Source: Ferruginibacter sp. (lineage in GTDB: Bacteria > Bacteroidota > Bacteroidia > Chitinophagales > Chitinophagaceae). From it: a stretch of DNA of 8,322 nt. Positions within the stretch are counted from its first letter, which is position 1. Every line of letters begins with the position of its first letter. The translations under genes were made by a program, and so were the position numbers. The notes under the pieces were generated by a model, which did no database searches, was not told the origin of the DNA, and was given only the letters and a program-made list of their open reading frames with translations. The stretch covers positions 1 through 8,322 of the forward strand of contig JANXTN010000290.1 of NCBI GenBank assembly GCA_025352435.1. Reading direction: 5' to 3'. This document shows positions 5,401 through 8,322 of this stretch, one piece after another.

Positions 5401-7565
5401 TTACCGCAACGGGTACAAATTTACTTTGGTACACATCTTTAACAGGTAGCACAGGTAGTTCAACTGCTCCTACACCATCAACAGCCAATGCGGGCACTAC
5501 AGTTTTTTATGTTAGTCAAACACAAAGTTGCGGTGAAAGCCCAAGGGCTTCTATAACAGTAAATGTAAATGCAATACCTGCTACACCTACAGTTTCTTCG
5601 CCAATTAATTATTGCCAAAATGCAACGGCCACACCACTTACAGCAACAGGTAATAATTTATTATGGTATACAGTTGCGACGGGTGGCTCAGGGAGTGCAA
5701 CTGCACCAACACCTTCTACAACAGCCGTTGGTAATACAACTTTTTATGTTAGTCAAACTAACAATGGATGTGAAAGTCCCAGAGCTGCAATTGTTGTAAA
5801 TGTTAATGCTATACCTGCTGCGCCAACTGCTGCAAGTCCCGTAACTTATTGCCAAAATACAACAGCAACGCCGCTTACAGCAACAGGTACAAATTTATTA
5901 TGGTATACAGTTGCAACTGGTGGAACTGGTAATACAACAGCTCCTACACCATTTACAACAACAATTGGAAGTACTAATTTTTATGTAAGTCAAAGTTCAA
6001 ACGGTTGTGAAAGTCCACGTACTGTAATAACAGTTACAATTACGGCGACAACTGTAGCACCAACCGTAACGTCACAGGTTAACTATTGCCAAAACGCAAC
6101 AGCTACGGCACTTTCGGCAACGGGTACAAACCTACTTTGGTACACATCTTCAACGGGCGGTACAGGCAGTTTAACTGCGCCAACTCCATCTACATCGACT
6201 ATAGGAACAACTATTTATTATGTAAGTCAAACACAAAGTTGTGGTGAAAGTCCAAGGGCTACTATTACAGTAAATGTGAATGCAATACCGAGTGCACCAA
6301 CTGTTACTTCATCATTAAATTATTGTCAAAATGCATTGGCATTTGCAGCACCGCTAACTGCAACCGGAAACAATTTAATGTGGTATAACGTTGCAATTGG
6401 TGGTGTAGGAAGTTCTTCTGCCCCAACTCCCTTAATAACAACAGTAGGTAGCACTACTTATTATGTAAGTCAAACAAACAATGGCTGTGAAAGTCCAAGA
6501 GCGGCAATTGTTGTAAATGTGAGCGTGACACCAGTGGCCCCTACCGTTACGAGCAATATAAACTATTGCCAAAACGTAGCGGCGACAGCACTTACAGCTA
6601 CCGGTGCTAATTTATTGTGGTTTACGGCAGCAACAGGTGGTACAGGAAGTACGACTGCTCCAACTCCATCAACAACAAACGCAGGTACTACCATTTTTTA
6701 TGTAAGTCAAATGCTAGGAAATTGTGAGAGTCCACGCTCTGCAATCACTGTAACTATTACCTCACTTCCTGTAGCACCCGTTGTTGTATCATCTGTTACT
6801 TATTGTCAGAATGCAACAGCAATAGCCCTTTCTGCAACGGGAACAAATCTATTGTGGTATACAACCGCAACAGGGGGAACGGGAAGTAACACAGCGCCAA
6901 TTCCTAATATAACAGTTGTCGGTACATTTAATTTTTATGTTACACAAACAAATAATTGTGGGGAAGGGGCAAGAGCAAACATTCAAGTTGTTGTAACTCC
7001 TACACCGGCGGCGCCCACAACATTATCTACCACTGCGATAACCTTGAATAGTGCTACATTAAATTGGAATTTACAAAGCGGATCCTTTTTTATTGTCGAA
7101 TACAAACTTACTTCTGCAACAACATGGATCGTTGCTGCATCAGGGTTACAGGCGGGCAGTTACAATCTTTCCGGGCTTACGGTTGGTACTAATTACCAAT
7201 GGAGAATAACTGCTAATTGTGCCGCAACAGGAACGGGAAATGTTTCTGCCGTACAGACCTTTACTACCGATTCAAGAAATAATAATATAACTGTTATAAA
7301 AGATGGTATCGGATTAAAGATCTCACCAAATCCTGTGAGTACTTCAGCAATTATAGATTACGTAGTGCCGGGTTCAGGGGAAGTTAGTTTTAATATATTG
7401 GACCAAAATGGACGTAGTGTGAAGAAGTTTTCTGATGGTTTAAGAGTAGCAGGCCAATATCAAAAAGATGTTTTAAACGAATTTAAAGGAATGGCTAAAG
7501 GAGGTTACTTTATAAAACTTGAACAAAATGGAAAATCGATAGGATTACATTTTGTGAAATATTAA
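2475..7565 (+). CDS. Secreted multidomain GH13 alpha-amylase-family protein with eight Ig-like repeats and T9SS tail
   Basis: This 1696-residue protein is predicted to hydrolyse alpha-1,4-glucans such as starch or glycogen outside the cell. Domain order by residue: signal peptide 1-19 (cleavage TSA|Q); E-set, putative starch-binding region 20-155; Ig-like region about 165-253; CBM48-like domain about 270-357; GH13 catalytic barrel about 400-776 with nucleophile D563, acid/base E608 and D674; beta-sandwich domain C about 777-871; eight Ig-like repeats 876-1510; fibronectin III domain 1511-1597; T9SS type A sorting domain 1611-1696. The frame is open throughout and the ATG is followed at once by the signal peptide, fixing the start. 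It has its own promoter and lies between terminators, so it is probably monocistronic. No SusC/SusD or other glycan genes flank it. The exact substrate (starch, glycogen, pullulan) cannot be read from the sequence; a free extracellular or surface-attached enzyme is inferred from the tail. Confidence 0.94.
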   Translation: MKKNLLALIILFIGLTTSAQRLLTWTPEFPQENNNLSFIIDCAKGNQGLLNFEGGNSANVYVHVGVITNLSTGPSDWRYVKFVYGSTNPLAKATPLGSNKYQFTLKDAANNLVSIRTFFGVPATETIIKVNVIFRNASGNLKGVNSDVSDMYIPVYTAGQFNVRLNLPPFEPRYIPYAEPISVALGGSVNISGVASNNAALTIKLNGNTINSATAANSISANPTISTACEQKIMLEGDDGTGLKKDSFSFYIAPTQTIAPLPAGVVEGINYAANNTAATLVLYAPNKTSVTVVGDFTNWTQSCAYQMNKTPDGNYYWLTITGLTPGTEYGYQYLVDNTIKIADPYTQKVLDQDNDPFISSATYPNLKPYPVGLTTGLVGVLQTAEPQYTWQSNSFVKPDKKNLVTYELLIRDFTAEHSYQSLIDSLQYLKNIGINSIELMPINEFDGNESWGYNPSFYFAPDKYYGTKIKLKEFIDKCHQNGIAVILDVVYNHCSGNAPQAKLYWNAATNQPAADNPWLNVSAPHPYSVFNDFNHTTAATKYLVQRSINFWLDEYRIDGFRFDLAKGFTQTVTNTTTVENYDASRVANLKYYYDNVVPAHPNTYMILEFLGTLPSQEEQEYSAYGFMPWGNMNSRYNQCTMGYSSNSDISGIVYNSSQRNFNNPALMGYMESHDEERTMYKNLQFGNNAGTYDVKNLNTALAREEAAAAVFFSVPGPKMVWQFEERGYDISINFGGSNVANKPPHWEYMNNTNRRHLYDTYKSIIDLRLNNPAVFNNTVFNYDFFNGGGLVKLFQIADPNAAGKKVTVVANLDVVTQTKSVTFQSTGDWTNYVSNGVGTNLNGATGSTFNLSSTTQNIVLQPGEYHIYVSLPTCTTAAPTTANSTVSYCQNATATALTVTGSNLLWYTVATGGTGSSTAPIPSTATIGSTIYYVSQIANSCEGPRLAITVNITASTPAPAVTTPVTYCQNATASPLTATGTNLLWYTSLTGSTGSSTAPTPSTANAGTTVFYVSQTQSCGESPRASITVNVNAIPATPTVSSPINYCQNATATPLTATGNNLLWYTVATGGSGSATAPTPSTTAVGNTTFYVSQTNNGCESPRAAIVVNVNAIPAAPTAASPVTYCQNTTATPLTATGTNLLWYTVATGGTGNTTAPTPFTTTIGSTNFYVSQSSNGCESPRTVITVTITATTVAPTVTSQVNYCQNATATALSATGTNLLWYTSSTGGTGSLTAPTPSTSTIGTTIYYVSQTQSCGESPRATITVNVNAIPSAPTVTSSLNYCQNALAFAAPLTATGNNLMWYNVAIGGVGSSSAPTPLITTVGSTTYYVSQTNNGCESPRAAIVVNVSVTPVAPTVTSNINYCQNVAATALTATGANLLWFTAATGGTGSTTAPTPSTTNAGTTIFYVSQMLGNCESPRSAITVTITSLPVAPVVVSSVTYCQNATAIALSATGTNLLWYTTATGGTGSNTAPIPNITVVGTFNFYVTQTNNCGEGARANIQVVVTPTPAAPTTLSTTAITLNSATLNWNLQSGSFFIVEYKLTSATTWIVAASGLQAGSYNLSGLTVGTNYQWRITANCAATGTGNVSAVQTFTTDSRNNNITVIKDGIGLKISPNPVSTSAIIDYVVPGSGEVSFNILDQNGRSVKKFSDGLRVAGQYQKDVLNEFKGMAKGGYFIKLEQNGKSIGLHFVKY
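2532..3233 (+). other. N-terminal E-set and Ig-like regions of the amylase, putative glucan-binding
   Basis: Residues 20-155 begin with LTWTPEFPQENNNLSF and contain VYVHVGVITN (from V60), a Trp-containing DWRYVKFVYG segment, SIRTFFGVP (114-122) and VIFRNASG (132-139). This pattern occurs in the N-terminal E-set domains of many Bacteroidota secreted amylases, where a starch-binding role is suspected. That association is from memory of the family and not tested here. Residues about 165-253 (from PPFEPRYIPY to SFSFYI) look like a separate beta-sandwich with little recognisable signature. Neither region carries catalytic residues. Confidence 0.55.
3282..4803 (+). other. CBM48-like domain and GH13 catalytic domain of the amylase
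   Basis: Residues about 270-357 (LVLYAPNKTSVTVVGDFTNW and the later TPGTEYGYQYLVD, IADPYT) are a CBM48/isoamylase-N-type beta-sandwich. The catalytic barrel follows with YELLIRDFT near 405, GYNPSFYFAP (G452-Y453-N454), region I DVVYNH (488-493), region II GFRFDLAKG with R561 and nucleophile D563, region III MILEFLG with acid/base E608, and region IV ESHDEER with H673 and the transition-state stabiliser D674. All catalytic residues of the family are present, so activity is expected. The residue after E608 is Phe, where I would expect His or a Trp-containing motif in related enzymes. Confidence 0.9.
5100..7004 (+). repeat. Eight tandem Ig-like (CHU_C-associated, Ig_7-type) repeats
   Basis: Eight protein repeats of 79 residues (one of 81) each contain YCQN, LTATG.NLLWYT, TGGTGS.TAPTPST, a YVSQ strand and a C.SPR..I.V end. 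The YCQN tyrosines fall at residues 888, 967, 1046, 1125, 1204, 1283, 1364 and 1443, so the DNA period is 237 bases, except 243 between repeats 6 and 7 because of two extra residues (ALAFAAPL) in repeat 6. Each repeat has two cysteines, one in YCQN and one near the SPR motif, likely to form a disulfide after export. Such arrays in Bacteroidota surface proteins probably act as a stalk or spacer; a glycan-binding role is possible but unproven. Nucleotide copies have diverged at synonymous sites, so the array is not a recent expansion. Confidence 0.92.
7305..7562 (+). other. T9SS type A C-terminal sorting domain of the amylase
   Basis: Residues 1611-1696 show the type IX secretion tail: GLKISPNPVS at its start, a central FNILDQNGRSVKKF strand pair, GGYFIKLEQNGKS and the terminal GLHFVKY. 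Such domains direct proteins across the outer membrane through the Bacteroidota T9SS and are usually removed by a sortase-like peptidase, releasing or anchoring the cargo. Secreted amylases are established cargo of this system in gliding Flavobacterium. A fibronectin III domain (1511-1597) and a short Asn-rich linker separate it from the Ig array. Confidence 0.93.
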
Positions 7566-7583
7566 ATCTTGAAATAAAAAAAT

Positions 7584-7615
7584 AAAGCCCGCCAATTTTT
7601 TAACTGACGGGCTTT
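7584..7615. terminator. Bidirectional terminator between amylase gene and ubiX
   Basis: AAAGCCCG (7584-7591) pairs with CGGGCTTT (7608-7615); two further pairs (C7593-G7606, A7594-T7605) form after a single C-A mismatch. The plus strand has TTTT after the stem and the minus strand has a long A-rich run (7572-7586) that becomes a U tract, so the hairpin can end both convergent transcripts. Confidence 0.85.
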
Positions 7616-7634
7616 TAATATGTGATAGCTTGAA

Positions 7635-8210
7635 TCATTTTCCTCCCCAACGATAACTATTTTGTTGAAGACCTGCGAGATCAATAACTCTATCAACCAC
7701 TGTCGCTGCTACTTCTTCGATCGTTTTAGGCAAACTGTAAAAGGATGGTGTCGCAGGACAAATAATTCCACCTGCAAGCGTAATGCTTTCCATATTTTTT
7801 ATATGGATGAGATTGTAAGGTGTATCTCTTGCAACACAAATTAATTTCCTTCGTTCCTTTAAAATGACATCTGCAGCTCTTGTAATCAAATCGCTTGAAA
7901 TCCCAGTAGCAATTCTCCCTAGAGTTCCCATACTACATGGAATAATAATCATGGTAGAATATTGACCCGATCCTGATGCGAATGGAGCATAAAAATCCTG
8001 CTGACTAAAAAAATTTACATCAAAGTTTTTATAGCTTTCGTTGCCTAATTCTGTTTGCCAAACATCTTTAGCGTTTTCTGTCATCACTACTCCTAACTCT
8101 TCTATCTGATCTTCTAGTTGAGATAATTTTGTTAATAAAAGATTTGCGTATACTGAACCACTTGCCCCTGTTATTGCCACAACAATTTTTTGTCTTAATT
8201 TTTCACCCAT
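7635..8210 (-). CDS. ubiX: Flavin prenyltransferase UbiX
   Basis: UbiX joins a dimethylallyl group to reduced FMN to make prenylated FMN, the cofactor of UbiD-type (de)carboxylases in quinone and aromatic-acid metabolism. The 191-residue protein is full length for the family. It starts with KIVVAITGASGSVYA, the flavin-binding loop with S17, and continues with IIPCSMGTLGRIATG (91-103), DLITRAADVILKERRKL (107-123), VARDTPYNLI (126-135), PATPSFYSLP (152-161) and VVDRVIDLAGL (171-181). Aligned by memory to the Pseudomonas enzyme, R111, K118, Y158 and R174 correspond to active-site residues R122, K129, Y169 and R185, and D129 takes the place of E140. No UbiD gene is in view, so the partner enzyme is unknown; in a menaquinone-using phylum a role in menaquinone synthesis is plausible. 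It is convergent with the amylase gene and divergent from the gene at the right edge. Confidence 0.96.
   Translation of the reverse strand: MGEKLRQKIVVAITGASGSVYANLLLTKLSQLEDQIEELGVVMTENAKDVWQTELGNESYKNFDVNFFSQQDFYAPFASGSGQYSTMIIIPCSMGTLGRIATGISSDLITRAADVILKERRKLICVARDTPYNLIHIKNMESITLAGGIICPATPSFYSLPKTIEEVAATVVDRVIDLAGLQQNSYRWGGK
8173..8203 (+). promoter_or_regulatory. Weak candidate promoter for the right-edge gene, inside ubiX
   Basis: ATTG (8173-8176) and TAATTTTT (8196-8203) are 19 bases apart and each differs from TTTG / TAnnTTTG by one base. The ATG of the next gene is 31 bases downstream. If used, this promoter lies within the first codons of ubiX on the opposite strand. AT-rich DNA gives such matches by chance. 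Confidence 0.25.
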
Positions 8211-8214
8211 AATA

Positions 8215-8222
8215 CAAAGCTA
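8215..8222 (-). promoter_or_regulatory. -7 box of putative ubiX promoter
   Basis: Read on the minus strand, TAGCTTTG (8222 down to 8215) is an exact TAnnTTTG match, only four bases from the ubiX ATG. No TTG is present at the expected -33 distance; only an AT-rich ATTT lies there. Transcription from this box would start at or next to the A of the start codon. Confidence 0.42.
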
Positions 8223-8234
8223 AAGTATTTACAC

Positions 8235-8322
8235 ATGAGGAAAATATTGGGTTTTATAGTTTTACTTATTGCGTTAACAGGTATCTTGTCTTTCGAAAAA
8301 AATGACAAAGAAAAAATAAACT
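8235..8322 (+). CDS. Start of an unidentified exported or membrane-anchored protein (cut by window edge)
   Basis: An open frame of 29 codons runs from the ATG at 8235 to the right edge. It begins with MRKILGFIVLLIALTGILSF, a short basic N-terminus followed by a hydrophobic stretch, then the charged EKNDKEKIN. This is what a signal peptide or N-terminal membrane anchor looks like; there is no lipobox cysteine and no clear AxA cleavage site. Only 24 bases separate it from the divergent ubiX start. I do not recognise the protein and too little is visible to assign a family. Confidence 0.55.
   Translation, partial: MRKILGFIVLLIALTGILSFEKNDKEKIN

Noticed and set aside
5569..5799. Alternative-frame plus-strand open frame of 76 codons within the repeat array
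   Set aside because: It is a +1-type shadow of the repeats, rich in Gln, His and Leu from CAACAG-like strings, with no start context of its own.
5100..7004. Regular repeats with constant period, as in a CRISPR array or satellite DNA
   Set aside because: The 237-base period is far too long for CRISPR, the units keep one open frame, and conservation is at protein level with synonymous differences between copies.
5100..7004. Ser/Thr-rich Ig array as a target for Bacteroidota O-glycosylation
   Set aside because: The phylum's D-(S/T)-(A/I/L/V/M/T) motif is absent from the repeats; the only match I found in the whole protein is DSL within a helix of the catalytic domain.
2475..7565. Part of a starch-utilisation (Sus-like) locus with neighbouring genes
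   Set aside because: The neighbours are a lipoprotein carrier and ubiX, separated by terminators; no SusC, SusD or regulator gene is visible.

Overview
The window is a piece of an AT-rich chromosome from a member of the Bacteroidota, most likely near Chitinophagaceae or a related environmental lineage; the lineage is inferred and no marker was searched. Three things support the phylum. A very large secreted enzyme ends in a type IX secretion (T9SS) sorting domain and carries Ig-like repeats of the CHU_C-associated kind. The promoters fit the Bacteroidota TTTG-N(17-23)-TAnnTTTG pattern. The starts lack Shine-Dalgarno sequences and follow A/T-rich leaders.

Layout, left to right. The first 1.5 kb is the N-terminal 500 codons of mutS on the minus strand, cut by the window edge before the ATPase domain. 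A 158-bp divergent promoter region separates it from a plus-strand gene for a LolA-like periplasmic lipoprotein carrier (1661-2311), which ends in a clear hairpin terminator. The centre is one 5.1-kb plus-strand gene (2475-7565) for a 1696-residue secreted alpha-amylase-family (GH13) protein. Its order is: signal peptide, putative starch-binding E-set region, Ig-like region, CBM48-like domain, GH13 catalytic barrel with all catalytic residues, domain C, eight tandem Ig-like repeats, a fibronectin III domain and a T9SS type A tail. A hairpin that can work on both strands lies between it and the convergent ubiX (flavin prenyltransferase, 7635-8210, minus). ubiX is divergent, by only 24 bp, from the start of an unidentified exported or membrane-anchored protein that runs off the right edge.

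The genes do not form one pathway. DNA repair, outer-membrane biogenesis, glucan degradation and cofactor synthesis sit side by side as separate transcription units, and no SusC/SusD pair or other polysaccharide-utilisation genes are visible around the amylase. No wholly new system is evident. The most interesting signals are the architecture of the amylase, a three-repeat higher-order periodicity inside its Ig array (repeats 2, 5 and 8 share a displaced cysteine), and -7 promoter boxes so close to the mutS and ubiX start codons that both mRNAs could be leaderless or nearly so. No stretch over 300 bases lacks a gene.
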